A stretch of DNA of 64,000 bases from Streptomyces albipurpureus (GCF_023701525.1 NZ_JAMQAW010000001.1:62001-126000), one strand, 5' to 3'. Counted from the first letter of the stretch, positions 52,338-63,234 are shown. A program made the numbers and translations. Notes: generated by a model from the sequence alone, not told the origin.

Positions 52338-54071
52338 TTAGCCACCCGCGCCCTTCCCCGGAGGATTCTCGGTCCCGTCCCCCAGTCCGCCCCCCGGCCC
52401 GATCCGGATCTCGAAGTCCCCGTCGTACTGCTCGTGCCCCGCGATCACCGCGGACTCCACCATCTCGGCCCCCACTTCCCCGCGCACGATCAAGGGGTCA
52501 TGCCGTAGGTCCCGCATCAGTGCCACGCACATCCCCAGCATGACGAGGACGAACGGCGCCGCCGCCAGGATGGTCAGGTTCTGCAGCCCGGCCAGTGCGT
52601 CCCCCTTCCCGTTGCCGATGAGCAGCATGATCGCGGCCACGGCCCCGGTCACCACGCCCCAGAAGACGACGACGAGCTTGGACGGCTCGAAGGTGCCCTT
52701 CTGCGAGAGGGTGCCCATCACCACCGACGCGGCGTCCGCGCCCGAGACGAAGAAGATGCCGACCAGCACCATCACCAGCAGGCTCATGGCCGTGGGGATC
52801 GGGTACTGCTGGAGCACGGCGAAGAGTTGTCCCTCCGGAGTGGTCGCATCGCCCAGCTGCTTGTCCTTCTGGAGTTGCATGGCCGTACCGCCGAAGACGG
52901 CGAACCAGACCAGGCTGACGGAACTCGGAACCAGGATGACGCCGCCGACGAACTGACGGATCGTGCGGCCCCGGCTGATCCTGGCGATGAACATGCCGAC
53001 GAACGGCGTCCAGGAGATCCACCAGGCCCAGTAGAAGACCGTCCAGTTGCCCAGCCAGCCCGCTACTCCTTCGCCTCCACCGGCCTCGGTGCGCCCGGCG
53101 AGGCGGGGTAGTTCGCCGAAGTAGGAGGCGATCGAGGTGGGCAGGAGGTCGAGTACGAGGATGGTGGGTCCCACGACGAAGACAAAGAGGGCCAGCACCA
53201 GCGCCAACACCATATTGGTGTTGGAGAGCCACTGGATGCCCTTCTCGACCCCGGAGATCGCGGAGAGCACAAAGGCCACGGTGAGGGTGGCGATGATGGT
53301 GACGAGCAGTCCGGTGCCGACGGTGTCCAGCCAGCCGAGTTCGGTGAAGCCGCTGCCGATCTGCAGCGCCCCGAGCCCGAGCGAGGCGGCCGACCCGAAG
53401 AGCGTGGCGAAGATCGCCAGGATGTCGATCAGACGACCGGCACCGCCGTGAGCGTGTCGTTTGCCGATCAGCGGCTCGAAGACGGCGCTGATGGTCTGTC
53501 TACGGCGGCGGCGGAAGGTGCTGTAGGCGATGGCGAGTCCGACCACCGCGTAGATCGCCCATGGATGCAGTGTCCAGTGGAAGAGCGTGGTGGCCATGGC
53601 CACGCTCATCGCCTCCGCCGAGTCGGCGGGCCGGGTACCGGGCGGGGGCGTGATGAAGTGCGCCAACGGCTCACTGACCCCGTAGAACATCAGGCCGATG
53701 CCCATACCGGCGCTGAACATCATCGCGACCCAGGAGACCGTACGGAATTCGGGGCCCTCGTCTTCGTGGCCGAGCGGGATCTTCCCGTAGCGGCTGATGG
53801 CGAGCCAGAGCGCGAAGACCACGAATCCGGAGGCGGCGAGGACGAAGGCCCAGCCGCCGTTGTGGATCAGCCCGCTGAGCAGGGTGCTGGAGACGTCTTC
53901 CAGGACATCGGTGGCGAGGGAGCCCCAGACCACGAAGGCGAGGGTGAGAACGGCGGTGACGCCGAAGACCACGCGATCCGTCGAGGGGCGCCCGGTCTCC
54001 TGAGGATGATCGGAGAACTCGGTCGTGACCGACCGTGCCCCCCGATCATCCGGTTGCTGTTCGTGCGTCAC
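52338..54071 (-). CDS. BCCT-family betaine/choline-type transporter
   Basis: 577 aa from the GTG at 54071 (GAGAGG 8 bases upstream); a GTG 9 bases earlier lacks room for a ribosome site. Twelve membrane helices with the family motifs GMGIGLMFYGVSEPLAHF, WTLHPWAIYA and the Trp-rich FYWAWWISWTPFVG substrate site. It imports quaternary ammonium compounds such as glycine betaine, choline or carnitine with Na+ or H+. N- and C-terminal tails are cytoplasmic and polar. The ligand cannot be assigned. Confidence 0.92.
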   Translation of the reverse strand: MTHEQQPDDRGARSVTTEFSDHPQETGRPSTDRVVFGVTAVLTLAFVVWGSLATDVLEDVSSTLLSGLIHNGGWAFVLAASGFVVFALWLAISRYGKIPLGHEDEGPEFRTVSWVAMMFSAGMGIGLMFYGVSEPLAHFITPPPGTRPADSAEAMSVAMATTLFHWTLHPWAIYAVVGLAIAYSTFRRRRRQTISAVFEPLIGKRHAHGGAGRLIDILAIFATLFGSAASLGLGALQIGSGFTELGWLDTVGTGLLVTIIATLTVAFVLSAISGVEKGIQWLSNTNMVLALVLALFVFVVGPTILVLDLLPTSIASYFGELPRLAGRTEAGGGEGVAGWLGNWTVFYWAWWISWTPFVGMFIARISRGRTIRQFVGGVILVPSSVSLVWFAVFGGTAMQLQKDKQLGDATTPEGQLFAVLQQYPIPTAMSLLVMVLVGIFFVSGADAASVVMGTLSQKGTFEPSKLVVVFWGVVTGAVAAIMLLIGNGKGDALAGLQNLTILAAAPFVLVMLGMCVALMRDLRHDPLIVRGEVGAEMVESAVIAGHEQYDGDFEIRIGPGGGLGDGTENPPGKGAGG

Positions 54072-54147
54072 GGGTGGCACCTCTCAGGGGTGAAGCGGAA
54101 TTTTTTCTTCCGCTACCCACTACCACAAGTGACAGTCACCGGCACGA

Positions 54148-55428
54148 TCAACAGGCTGCAATCGGCTGACCCGATGTCAGATGGTAGGTCGCACTCGGGT
54201 CTAGCAGCAAGGGAACCAACTTTCGCTGGGACTGCCGCAGGGGCACAAACGCACCCTCGCGATCACTCTTCGTGACTACACCATGGAGCGCCAACTCATC
54301 CTTGACCGCGGCGAACTGTGTCGCGTCGAGTCGGTAACCGCACGGCGGATCCGCCAGGGTCTCCGCGGGGGTGGCGGGGTCGTTGTCCGCGCCGCCGAGA
54401 TAGACCGGCCCCCGGTCCAGGAAGCCGGTCAGTCGGGCCGTAGTGGTCGCCACCTCGATGGCGGCCCGTCGCTCAACGGCGAAGGACAGCAGCCCATCCA
54501 GCGCCGACAGTTGGCTCCCCACCCGCCGCCGGTTGTTCAGCGCCGGGTCCCCCTGCTCCTGCGGAGTCAGCGGATCGACCCGGCTCTCGATGAGTAGCCC
54601 GAGGGCGTTCTTGGCTCCTGAAGCATTGCGCAGAATGCGTTCCTGCCCATCGCCGGCGACCTGACGGATGGGTGCTCCGGTGACCGGGTCGGTCCAGATG
54701 CCATAGGTGCCGGCGGTATGGCCGTCCGCCCGCGCGGCCGGACGCACATAGCGCTCGGAGAGGATCTTTGACTCCCGGTGGACCCGGCTGTCGGTGTTGA
54801 GGTTGCGGGGCCAGAGGTCAAAGAGGTCCCGGTCGTAGTAGGGCGGTGAGGCACCGTACTCATGCAGGTCATAGATGACGTCGGGGCGTTGGTCTCGCAT
54901 CACGGCGGCCATCGCCCGGGCTTCGGCGGTGTTCAGGGCGATGTGGTCGCGGTTGATGTCCACCCGGTCGGAGTTGCCCCGGGTGTCGGCGACCCGTCCA
55001 TCGGGGTTGGCGTTGGGGACCACCAGGATCTGTGTGCGCGAGAGCAGGGTGCGGGTGTCCCGGTCCGTGGCGAAGGCGAGGTCGCGGACGGTGGTGAGGC
55101 ACGCCTCACGACCGGACGGCTCATCTCCGTGCTGGGAGCAGATCAGCAGCACCTTGGTGGGGGCTCGCCGCTCACCGATGCTCACCAACTGGAGCGGCCT
55201 GCCCTGTTTGGTCGTGCCGATGCGTTGGATGGAAGCCCGGTCGCTACCGCGGTCGACGTCGGTGAGGAAGGACTGCTCTTCGCTCTCCCCCGTCCAACGA
55301 GCGCCATCGCTGAGCTCGAAGCCCGTGCGCGGGGTGGAGTCCGCCGCCTGGGCGGGGGCGGCGATCAGCCCTGCCGCGAGGGTGGTTGCCGCGGCGGTCA
55401 GGACGAGCGTGCGTCTGCGGGACATCAT
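54148..55428 (-). CDS. Secreted M14-family zinc carboxypeptidase
   Basis: 426 aa. N-terminal [21 protein letters not shown] and AQA form a signal peptide, possibly Tat-type. Zinc ligands H100 and E103 (QHGDE), DINRDH with Arg for substrate binding, a third His in DLHEYG, and catalytic Glu in GLLIESR. It would remove C-terminal residues or cut cell-wall peptides outside the cell. The start overlaps the S15 peptidase stop (ATGA), so the two exported enzymes are made together. Confidence 0.9.
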   Translation of the reverse strand: MMSRRRTLVLTAAATTLAAGLIAAPAQAADSTPRTGFELSDGARWTGESEEQSFLTDVDRGSDRASIQRIGTTKQGRPLQLVSIGERRAPTKVLLICSQHGDEPSGREACLTTVRDLAFATDRDTRTLLSRTQILVVPNANPDGRVADTRGNSDRVDINRDHIALNTAEARAMAAVMRDQRPDVIYDLHEYGASPPYYDRDLFDLWPRNLNTDSRVHRESKILSERYVRPAARADGHTAGTYGIWTDPVTGAPIRQVAGDGQERILRNASGAKNALGLLIESRVDPLTPQEQGDPALNNRRRVGSQLSALDGLLSFAVERRAAIEVATTTARLTGFLDRGPVYLGGADNDPATPAETLADPPCGYRLDATQFAAVKDELALHGVVTKSDREGAFVPLRQSQRKLVPLLLDPSATYHLTSGQPIAAC

Positions 55429-57425
55429 CGGCTGTCAGCTCCCGGGATCGGTCGGATGGCACGCGGCTCGGCCACCCCGCCGAGGCGGGTGTCGCGCGGT
55501 GCCGGTGTGAAGACGGGACCACTGGTGGCGCGGTCGAAGGCGGCCGGACCGCCGACGAGCGGCAGTCGCGCCGAGGTTCGCGCCAGATCGAGGTTGAGGG
55601 TGGGGGTGCTGGCAGGTGGTTCGATGAGGTTGCGGTCAGTGCCCGCGATGATCAGGGCGAGTCGGTGCCCGGCCGGCACCACATGGTCGGTGGCGTGCAG
55701 ATCGAGGGTGATGGTGTACGGCCGGCCGGGGACCAGTGGACGCTCACGGGCAGCTGACGCGTGGTTGCCGAGGTCGGCCCACCCGCGGCTGAACACGGTC
55801 TGCCCAACGGCCTTGGTCTGCGCTGTGGCTTCCTTGTAGCAAGCGCTGTCACCGGTGGTGCTCGCGCCCCAACAGGTGCGCTTGGGCTGGGTGGCGATGC
55901 CTTCGCCAGCAGCCGCGTAGTCACGGATGACATCGGGGCCCAGGTCGACCAGGACGGCGGAGAGATGGGCGTTGGGGGTGGTCGAGGCCGCGGTGATCGT
56001 GACCTTCCCGGAGCCGGAGAGCCGCAGGGGCCGGCTGAGCGGTCGGGTGATGAAACCCGCCTTGGCCGGAGTCGGACGGTCGATGGCGGCCGCCCAGTCG
56101 ATCTCGTTGAGTCCGCGGTCATCGGTGAAGGTCTCACGAGCACCGGGGCGGGCCGGGCGGGTGGCCAGGGTCCCCACACCGGCCTGGGCACCCTGGCCCG
56201 GGCGGAGCACGGTGGTCCGGGTGGAGCGCGGCGGCCAGTGCCGGTCGGTGTTCCACTGATCGGGGGCCACTTCGATGTCCGCCATGGGTTCGTCGTCGAT
56301 GCCGTTGTCGTATCCGAGGAGGTAGTGGTCGAACCAGCGGTGCAGGGTCTTCACCCACTCGGCGCGCCGGAAGTCGAAGGGGTCGACGTGCCCGACCTGT
56401 GACAGCCACACCTTGCGTTCCACACCCTCGTCAGCGAGGGCGTCCCACCACTGTCCGAAGTGTTTTCCCCGCACATTGAGGTCCTGCATCCCGTGCACGG
56501 CGAAGACACTGGCCGTCACCTTGTCGGCGTCGCGCACATAGTCGCGCTCCTGCCAGAGCCGGGTCAGATCGCCATTGCGCGGGGCCTGGTCGACCAGACG
56601 CCGCTGGACGGCCTGGCAGCGCTCGCGGGCCTGCGGGTTCTCGATGTAGTTGGCGAGCCAGTCCGGGCCGGAGTCGAAGAGCGGGGCGCCCTGGGCGAAG
56701 TAGTAGTCGTACCAGGAGGAGATGGCGCCGATGGGGACGACGGTCTTGAGTCCTCGCACACCGGTGGCCGCGACGCCGTTGGCTATGGTGCCGTCATAGC
56801 TCTTGCCGATCATTCCGGTGTTTCCGGTGGACCAGTCGGCCCGGGATCGTTCGTCGCCGGTGCGGGTCGTATAGCCGCGGGCGCGGCCGTTCAGCCAGTC
56901 GACGACGGCCTTGGCGGACTGGATGTCCCGGGCTCCTCCGACGTCCACGCAGCCGTTCGAGCGATTGGTCCCGGAGAGGTCGACGGCCGCGAACGCATAG
57001 CCGCGCGGCACGAAGTAGTTGTCGTAGTAGAGCGGGAACTGAACCGGCCGGCCGGCCGCGTCATAGGTCTTGCGCTGACTCTCGTTGCCGCGTCCGCAGC
57101 AGGCGTAGTAGGGACTGGCGTCCATGATCACGGGGATCTTGCGCCCTTGGCGTGCGGGTTCCGACGGACGGACGATGTCGACGGCGACCCGGTCGGCCTT
57201 ACCGTCGCTGTCGCCGTCGAGTCGGATGTCCACCCACACCGATTCACGGATCGCGTTCTCGTAGGAGTGGATCGGTCTGCTCTCCCGCGGGCCTTGCGAC
57301 CCGCGGTCCGTCCCCGGCGCCGTCCGCGCGTGGGCGGGGGCCAGGGTCAAGGCCATCAGGGCGGTCGTCGCCGCCAGCACGAGCGATCTGTACGTCAAGC
57401 GGGTTCCCCGCGTACGTATCGACAT
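55425..57425 (-). CDS. Secreted S15-family Xaa-Pro dipeptidyl-peptidase-like hydrolase
   Basis: 666 aa from the ATG at 57425. Signal peptide [19 protein letters not shown]. Alpha/beta-hydrolase core with nucleophile S209 (GKSYDG), a conserved [12 protein letters not shown] region, catalytic His in SQVGHVDPF, and a C-terminal jelly-roll domain ([19 protein letters not shown]). The family cleaves Xaa-Pro dipeptides or acts as cocaine-esterase/glutaryl acylase. With the M14 enzyme it forms an extracellular peptide-degrading pair. Confidence 0.9.
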   Translation of the reverse strand: MSIRTRGTRLTYRSLVLAATTALMALTLAPAHARTAPGTDRGSQGPRESRPIHSYENAIRESVWVDIRLDGDSDGKADRVAVDIVRPSEPARQGRKIPVIMDASPYYACCGRGNESQRKTYDAAGRPVQFPLYYDNYFVPRGYAFAAVDLSGTNRSNGCVDVGGARDIQSAKAVVDWLNGRARGYTTRTGDERSRADWSTGNTGMIGKSYDGTIANGVAATGVRGLKTVVPIGAISSWYDYYFAQGAPLFDSGPDWLANYIENPQARERCQAVQRRLVDQAPRNGDLTRLWQERDYVRDADKVTASVFAVHGMQDLNVRGKHFGQWWDALADEGVERKVWLSQVGHVDPFDFRRAEWVKTLHRWFDHYLLGYDNGIDDEPMADIEVAPDQWNTDRHWPPRSTRTTVLRPGQGAQAGVGTLATRPARPGARETFTDDRGLNEIDWAAAIDRPTPAKAGFITRPLSRPLRLSGSGKVTITAASTTPNAHLSAVLVDLGPDVIRDYAAAGEGIATQPKRTCWGASTTGDSACYKEATAQTKAVGQTVFSRGWADLGNHASAARERPLVPGRPYTITLDLHATDHVVPAGHRLALIIAGTDRNLIEPPASTPTLNLDLARTSARLPLVGGPAAFDRATSGPVFTPAPRDTRLGGVAEPRAIRPIPGADSR

Positions 57426-57682
57426 GGGCGGGAAGTTACCCCTGTCAACTCCGCGGCGACAGAGGGCCTTCGGCTTGCCGCTGAGACAGGTGTGACAGCG
57501 TGCCGCCCTCCTCGTGGATCTTTTCCACCGATCTGTCAAGGTGTGTCACAGCAGGTCGGAAGGGGTCTCATGGGCCAGGAAGCGCCGGTATCCTGGCTCA
57601 CCGCGGCAGTACCTCTGCGCTGCCGTCGCAAGCGGCCGGGTCCCCGCACACGGCTGACCGCATCAGCCAAGGAGCGCCCACC

Positions 57683-58729
57683 GTGACCGAGCGGACCATG
57701 GGGCCCCGCCCCACGCTGGAGTCCGTCGCCGCCCGTGCTGGAGTGTCCAGGGCCACCGCGTCCCGGGTCGTCAACGGCGGGGCGGGGGTGCGCGGCGCGC
57801 TGGTGGACAAGGTGCGCCGCGCGGTCGAGGAGTTGGGCTATATCCCCAATCACGCTGCTCGGACGCTGGTCACCCGGCGCACCGGGGCGATTGCGGTGAT
57901 CATCGGCGAGCCTGAGTTCAGAGTGTTCTCCGATCCGTTCTTCGAGCAGCAGGTGCGGGGCATCAGCCGGGAGTTGACGGCGCAGGACGCCCAGCTGGTG
58001 CTGTTGTGGGCGGAAGGACCCGACGATCACACTCGGATCGCCCGCTACCTGGGCGGTGGCCATGTGGACGGGGCGTTGGCGTTCTCGCTGCACAACGACG
58101 GGGCGCTCACTGCGGCGATCGGGCGGTCGGGGGTCCCCGCCGTGTTCGGTGGCCGCCCCGATGGGCCGGAGGCAGCGGGGGCGGATGTGCCCTATGTGGA
58201 CTGCGACAACCGGGGTGGCGCCAGGGAGGCGGTCCATCATCTGGTGTCGATCGGGCGGCGCCGGATTGCGCATATCGCGGGTCCGCGGGACCAGACTTCG
58301 GCGCTCGACCGGCTCGCCGGCTTCCATGACGTGCTGCCGCACGCCGATCCGGAGGTGGTTTCCCAGGGCGATTTCACCACCGAGAGCGGGGCCCGGGCCA
58401 TGGTCGAGTTGTTGGCGCGCAGACCCGATCTGGATGCGGTCTTCGCCGCCAACGATCTCATGGCCGTGGGCGCGCTGCGGACGCTACGGGAGCGGGGCCT
58501 CGCGGTGCCCGGCGATGTGGCGGTGGTGGGCTTCGACGATATGCCCTCGGTCGCCGAGCTCGCCGACCCACCGTTGACCACGGTGCGCCAGGACATCGAG
58601 GGCATGGGCAGGCTGATGGTCAGACTGCTGATGGGGATACTCAACCATGACAAAGAAGCTGGTCAGGAGGGTGGAGCCCCGGTTTCGGTGATCACCCCCA
58701 CCGCACTGGTGCGACGGGCGTCGGCCTAG
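57683..58729 (+). CDS. LacI-family transcriptional regulator
   Basis: 348 aa from the GTG at 57683 (AAGGAG 8 bases upstream). HTH TLESVAARAGVSRATASRVVNG, hinge ELGYIPNHAARTL, and sensor domain ending VVGFDDMPSVAELADPPLTTVRQD. It is divergent from the S15/M14 pair across 257 bp that contain two GGTGTG(T)CACAG-like sequences (near 57488 and 57540). It may control the peptidase pair. Sensor ligand probably a sugar, but not assignable. Confidence 0.9.
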   Translation: MTERTMGPRPTLESVAARAGVSRATASRVVNGGAGVRGALVDKVRRAVEELGYIPNHAARTLVTRRTGAIAVIIGEPEFRVFSDPFFEQQVRGISRELTAQDAQLVLLWAEGPDDHTRIARYLGGGHVDGALAFSLHNDGALTAAIGRSGVPAVFGGRPDGPEAAGADVPYVDCDNRGGAREAVHHLVSIGRRRIAHIAGPRDQTSALDRLAGFHDVLPHADPEVVSQGDFTTESGARAMVELLARRPDLDAVFAANDLMAVGALRTLRERGLAVPGDVAVVGFDDMPSVAELADPPLTTVRQDIEGMGRLMVRLLMGILNHDKEAGQEGGAPVSVITPTALVRRASA

Positions 58730-58784
58730 GTAGTCCCGTCCGGCCGAGAGGCCCTCGCTGCCGGGCCCCTCGCACCTGGAGCGC

Positions 58785-59588
58785 TCAGTCGGAGTGGTGG
58801 ACGACCACCGAGATCGCCCGAACCTCTTCACCGCTCATGTTCCGGTACTGGTGGGGTGTGGCTGGATCGAAGGCCAGTGAGTCTCCGGCCTCCAGCACAT
58901 AGGTCTCAAAGCCGACGTCGGCGTGGAGCGTGCCCTGGAGGACGAGCTGATACTCCCGGCCGTCGTGCCGGATCGGGCAGCGGCTGTCGGTGGATCTGCC
59001 GTAGGGCGCGTACACCACCTCCAGGAAGTCCACCCGCCCGTCCTGCTGGGGGGTGAGGCGCTCCCAGCGGACCCCGCTGGCGAGGTCGATGGTGCGCCGG
59101 CTTCCCCTGCGCTGGACGATGGTCTCCGCCGCCGGCACCAGTGCGGGTCCGGATGCCGGTGCCGTGCCGTCGGGCTCCAGGGGCAGGCCGTCGACCGTCT
59201 CCCGCCCTTCGGGCGCTCCGATCCGTACGGAGCGCCGGGGCCCGCCTCCGTTGACGGGGGCAGCGCCCGCCGTGGCGAATCGGGGGACCCCGTTCTCACC
59301 GTTCTGCGGCGGTGGCGCGATCTGCGGCGCCCGGGCGCCACGGGCGGAGGGTGCGGGAATCTCCTCGGTGTCGGCGACTCCGAAGAGGTAGTCGAGAGAG
59401 ATCTCCAGTGCATTGGCTATGCCGTAGATGACTCCGGCCGATGGGGCGGTCTGGCCGCGTTCGACCTGTGAGATCAGGCTCGCGGAACAGCCGGCCAGCT
59501 TCCCCAGCTCACGCAGCGACAGACCACGTTCGGCGCGGACTCTTCTGAGTCTGCCGCCCAGGCCGGCGCTTTCCCCCTCAGGCTTCAT
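58785..59588 (-). CDS. XRE-family regulator with cupin domain
   Basis: 267 aa; ATG with GGGAGG upstream. XRE HTH at residues 10-65 (LRRVRAERGLSLRELGKLAGCSASLISQVERG), a linker of about 90 residues rich in Gly/Pro/Ala that is unusually long for this family, and a cupin barrel at about 180-265 (GREYQLVLQGTLHADVG, DSLAFDPATPHQYRN). It is divergent from the binding-protein operon and probably regulates it through the TGCAC-rich region between them. Confidence 0.88.
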   Translation of the reverse strand: MKPEGESAGLGGRLRRVRAERGLSLRELGKLAGCSASLISQVERGQTAPSAGVIYGIANALEISLDYLFGVADTEEIPAPSARGARAPQIAPPPQNGENGVPRFATAGAAPVNGGGPRRSVRIGAPEGRETVDGLPLEPDGTAPASGPALVPAAETIVQRRGSRRTIDLASGVRWERLTPQQDGRVDFLEVVYAPYGRSTDSRCPIRHDGREYQLVLQGTLHADVGFETYVLEAGDSLAFDPATPHQYRNMSGEEVRAISVVVHHSD

Positions 59589-59645
59589 CGAGCCTCCCGA
59601 TCGATCTCATCCGCCGTGTTCACGCACTAGACAACTGTATAGGAC

Positions 59646-59832
59646 TGCACAGCGGTGCACAGGCATGCACGGCATATTGAACACTGCACGGCGTGTCTTG
59701 GATAGGGCCTGTTCACAGATGTCCAGCGACTTTGTGCCTGATGTCTGTCTTGCCCGTCCAGAGTGCGGCTTTGCTGAGGCTTTTCGAAGAGTCTGTGCAG
59801 AACCCTTGACAGGATGACTGCACACACGTGCA
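59646..59832. promoter_or_regulatory. TGCAC/GTGCA-rich divergent promoter region
   Basis: Two clusters of TGCAC or GTGCA motifs: four between 59646 and 59689 (close to the XRE gene start) and three or four between 59793 and 59832. The second overlaps TTGACA at 59805-59810, a -35 candidate for the rightward operon. The minus strand shows two CTGTGCA copies 10 bp apart. Probable binding sites of the XRE-cupin protein. Confidence 0.6.
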
Positions 59833-59893
59833 CCATAACGCACATCGCACCGCGTATCGGCGCTCAGAAGAAGCTGCTGTGGAGGTTCTCGCT

Positions 59894-61471
59894 GTGACCC
59901 AAAACGGATTGCCCACCCCTGCGGGGCGGGTTCGCCGCTCCCGTGCAAGATCGGGCCGCGTGGCAGGCGGGCTACTGCTCACCACCGCCCTCACCGTCAC
60001 CCTGGCCGCGTGCAGCGGTACGGGAACCACCTCGTCCGAGCCGACCAAGAAGGCCGGCACCGGACCGAGCGGGACCCTCAAGGTCGGCACCAACCAGCAG
60101 TTCGAAGACTGGGAGACCGTAACCAAGCAGAACAGCACCTTCACTTCGCTGGTCTACGAGTCACTGCTCAGCGTCGCCCCGGACGGCTTCACCCTGAAGC
60201 CGCAGCTGGCCACGGAGTGGAAGGAGACCCAACTACAGGTCGACTTCACCCTCCGCTCCGACGTCTTCTTCCACGACGGCACCCCGTTCAACGCGGATGC
60301 CGTGGTCAAGAACCTTGAGCGGATCAAGAACACCCCCAGCCAGTACCGCAGCCAGCTGGCGGCGGTGAAGTCGATCACCGCTGTCGACGCCACCCATGTG
60401 CGGCTCGCCCTCTCGGAGCCCGCTCCGTCCCTGGTCACCAATCTGGCCCGGCTCGGTATGTACATGGTCTCCCCCAAGTCGCTGGCGGCAGGGGACTGGA
60501 AGACCGCTGGCGTGGGCACCGGCCCCTGGAAGTACGACGCCAAGGCGTCCACCAAGGGACTGCGTACCGTCGCCACCGCCTTCGACAAGTACTACGACAA
60601 GAAGTCGATCGGCCCGGCGCGGGTCGAGATCACCCAGATCAACGACCCCGACAGCCTCTACAACGCTCTGCGTGCCGGACAGCTCGACGTCGTGTGGACC
60701 ACGCCGCCACTGGCTCAGCGCGCCGACAAGGAGGGGCTGAAGTCCGCCTGGTTCCCCTCGGTGCTGTGGCACTTGCAGATGTACGACACCAAGGGCGTGT
60801 TCGCGGACAAGAAGTTCCGCCAGGCCGTCTGTTACGCGATGAACCCGCAGGACTACACGGACGCCGCCCTCGGCGGCAAGGGCAAGACCCCGCTCCAGCG
60901 CTTCCCCGAAGGGCAGCCGGGCCACAACCCCACCATCAAGGGCTACCCCTTTGATCTGGGCAAGGCCAAGCAGCTGATCAAGGAAGCCGGCGGTCCCCGC
61001 GAGTTCACCCTGATCAGCTATGACACCCAGCGGACCATCGCCGAACTGTTCCGCAGCCAGATGTCGAAGATCGGTGTGAACGTCAAGCTCGAACTGCCGA
61101 ACTTCCCGCAGTTCCTGAGCACGTACCAGAACGGCAAGTACCCGGCCGCGATCCTCTCCGACGGTTCCCGCTCGGGCGCGTACGACTACTACAACCGCAA
61201 GTTCGCCATCGACGCGCCGGGCAACCCGCTCAAGGTGCCCTACCCGCAGATCGACGCCGCCGCCGCGGAGGGCCTGAAGGCCACCACGCCCGAGGCACGC
61301 GACGCCGCCTGGCAGAAGCTGTCGAAGATCGTCAACGACGAGGCACTGGACTGCGGCTACTTCGACTACACCGGCTTCTGGGCCTACAACCCGAAGAAGG
61401 TCCAGAACATCGTCTCCACGACCAATGACGTCGCGGTGTTCCGCTACCGGGAAGCCCAGCCCAACGGCTGA
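59894..61471 (+). CDS. ABC importer substrate-binding lipoprotein (family 5)
   Basis: 525 aa from the GTG at 59894 (GGAGG 9-10 bases upstream). Arg-rich N-terminus, hydrophobic core and lipobox LAAC. SBP_bac_5 features: DFTLRSDVFFHDGTPFNADAVVKNL, GTGPWKYDAKAS. Only distantly like the two binding proteins at 44-51 kb. No permease or ATPase follows before the window ends, only amidohydrolases; the channel may be encoded further right or elsewhere. Confidence 0.9.
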   Translation: MTQNGLPTPAGRVRRSRARSGRVAGGLLLTTALTVTLAACSGTGTTSSEPTKKAGTGPSGTLKVGTNQQFEDWETVTKQNSTFTSLVYESLLSVAPDGFTLKPQLATEWKETQLQVDFTLRSDVFFHDGTPFNADAVVKNLERIKNTPSQYRSQLAAVKSITAVDATHVRLALSEPAPSLVTNLARLGMYMVSPKSLAAGDWKTAGVGTGPWKYDAKASTKGLRTVATAFDKYYDKKSIGPARVEITQINDPDSLYNALRAGQLDVVWTTPPLAQRADKEGLKSAWFPSVLWHLQMYDTKGVFADKKFRQAVCYAMNPQDYTDAALGGKGKTPLQRFPEGQPGHNPTIKGYPFDLGKAKQLIKEAGGPREFTLISYDTQRTIAELFRSQMSKIGVNVKLELPNFPQFLSTYQNGKYPAAILSDGSRSGAYDYYNRKFAIDAPGNPLKVPYPQIDAAAAEGLKATTPEARDAAWQKLSKIVNDEALDCGYFDYTGFWAYNPKKVQNIVSTTNDVAVFRYREAQPNG

Positions 61472-61539
61472 TCCCGCCCCGTCCCCGCCGGCCACCCCGG
61501 CCCTTTCGTACCGTACGTCCCGGATGGAGAAACCCACCC

Positions 61540-63234
61540 ATGAGCACTGCCCAGCCCCCGAACGCACTCCCCGATCTGGTCCTTCTCAACGGCCGTGTGA
61601 CCACCATGTCAACGGACGAGCAGTACGCCGAGGTTGAGGCCATCGCCATCACCGGCGAGCGGGTCTCGGCCATCGGCACCAGCCGGGAGATCGAGGATCT
61701 GGCAGGACCCGGCACCACCGTGGTGGACCTGGCGGGGCGCCGGGTCGTACCCGGCTTGATCGACTCCCATGTGCACATCGTCCGCGCCGGGCGCACCTGG
61801 CGCGACGAGGTGCGCTGGGAGGACGAGCTGTCCCTGGAGAGCGGCCTCGCGGCCATCACCCGGCGCGCTGCCGAACGGCCCGCTGGCAGCTGGATCAGGG
61901 TCATCGGCGGCTGGCACCCGGCGCAGTTCCCCGAGAACCGGGGACCGAGCCGCGAAGAGCTCGACCAGGCAGCTCCCAACAACCCCGTCTATGTGCAGTT
62001 CCTCTACGACTGGGCCGTCCTCAACACCGCGGCCATGCGGGAGCTGGGCGTGGACAGCGCACTCGTGACGCAGTTGGGCGAGGAGGGCTTCAAGACCGCC
62101 TCGTTCGAGACCGACAGCGACGGCGAGCTGACCGGCAAGGTCAACGGCACCCCGCTGATGGAGTGGTTCTACCGGCGGATGCCCAGCCCCACCCTGGAGG
62201 AGCAGATCGCCTCCACCGCCGAGATGTCCCGAGAGCTCAACCGGCTCGGCATCACCGGCGCCATCGACGGCGGCGGCTTCAACAGCGGCCCCGCCGCCTA
62301 CCCGGCGATCCGGGAGACCTGGCGCCGCGGCGAGCTCACCGTCCGCACCCGGCTGGCCGTGCACGCCGAGCGCGCCGGCACCGAGCAGGAGGACCTGGCC
62401 GGGTACCTGCGCTTCACCCCCCTGGACGTCGGCGACGGCATGCTGCGGGTCATCGGCTCCGGCGAGGTCGCCCTCTACCGGACGGTCGACAAGATCGCCC
62501 ACCCGGTCGTCATCGACGACGAGGTGCGGGAGCAGCTGTTGGGCATGTTCACCGACCTCGCCGCCAACCGCTGGACCGTGCACACCCACGCACACCACCA
62601 CGAGACCATCGACGCCGTCCTCACCGCCTGGGAGCAGGTGCACGCCGAGCACGACATCAGCGCCCTGCGCTGGTCCCTGGTGCACGCCGAGCCCCTCAAG
62701 CAGGTGGATGTCGACCGCATCGAGGCGCTGGGCGCCGGAGTGCTCGCCCAGGGGCTGTTCCGCTTCCAGGGCGACGAGGCCATCACCGCCTGGGGCGCCG
62801 AGACCGTCGCCGAGGCGCCGCCGATGCGCACGCTGATCGAGCGCGGCATTCCGCTGGGCCTCGGTTCCGACGCCATGCGGGTCGCCTCCTACAACCCGTT
62901 CGCCACCCTCGCCTGGTTCCTCAACGGTCGCACCGTCACGGGGAACGACACCCTCGCTCCGCAGCATCTGCTCACCCGCGAAGAGGCCATGCGCGGCTAC
63001 ACCGCGTCCGGTGCCTGGTTCAGCTTCGAGGAGAACGAGCGCGGGCGGCTCGAACCCGGGCTGCTCGCCGACCTCGCCGTCCTCAGCGATGACTTCTTCA
63101 CCGTCGCCGAAGAGGTCATCCCGCGCATCGAGTCCGTCCTCACCTTCGTCGGCGGACGCGTCGTCCACACCGCGAAGCCCTTCGCCGACATCGCCATCGC
63201 CGCCCCCGCACCTCAGGGAGTCAGCCGTGCCTGA
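61540..63234 (+). CDS. YtcJ-like amidohydrolase (Amidohydro_3)
   Basis: 564 aa; ATG with GGAGAA about 11 bases upstream. Metal ligands: HVH in DSHVHIVRAG, later His residues in HTHAHHHETIDAV and the VHAEP block, and Asp in GSDAMRVASYNPF. The large insertion between the first two motifs is typical of YtcJ/exoenzyme-regulatory-AepA-type amidohydrolases. No signal peptide. It would hydrolyse an amide imported by the preceding binding protein. Substrate unknown. Confidence 0.88.
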   Translation: MSTAQPPNALPDLVLLNGRVTTMSTDEQYAEVEAIAITGERVSAIGTSREIEDLAGPGTTVVDLAGRRVVPGLIDSHVHIVRAGRTWRDEVRWEDELSLESGLAAITRRAAERPAGSWIRVIGGWHPAQFPENRGPSREELDQAAPNNPVYVQFLYDWAVLNTAAMRELGVDSALVTQLGEEGFKTASFETDSDGELTGKVNGTPLMEWFYRRMPSPTLEEQIASTAEMSRELNRLGITGAIDGGGFNSGPAAYPAIRETWRRGELTVRTRLAVHAERAGTEQEDLAGYLRFTPLDVGDGMLRVIGSGEVALYRTVDKIAHPVVIDDEVREQLLGMFTDLAANRWTVHTHAHHHETIDAVLTAWEQVHAEHDISALRWSLVHAEPLKQVDVDRIEALGAGVLAQGLFRFQGDEAITAWGAETVAEAPPMRTLIERGIPLGLGSDAMRVASYNPFATLAWFLNGRTVTGNDTLAPQHLLTREEAMRGYTASGAWFSFEENERGRLEPGLLADLAVLSDDFFTVAEEVIPRIESVLTFVGGRVVHTAKPFADIAIAAPAPQGVSRA

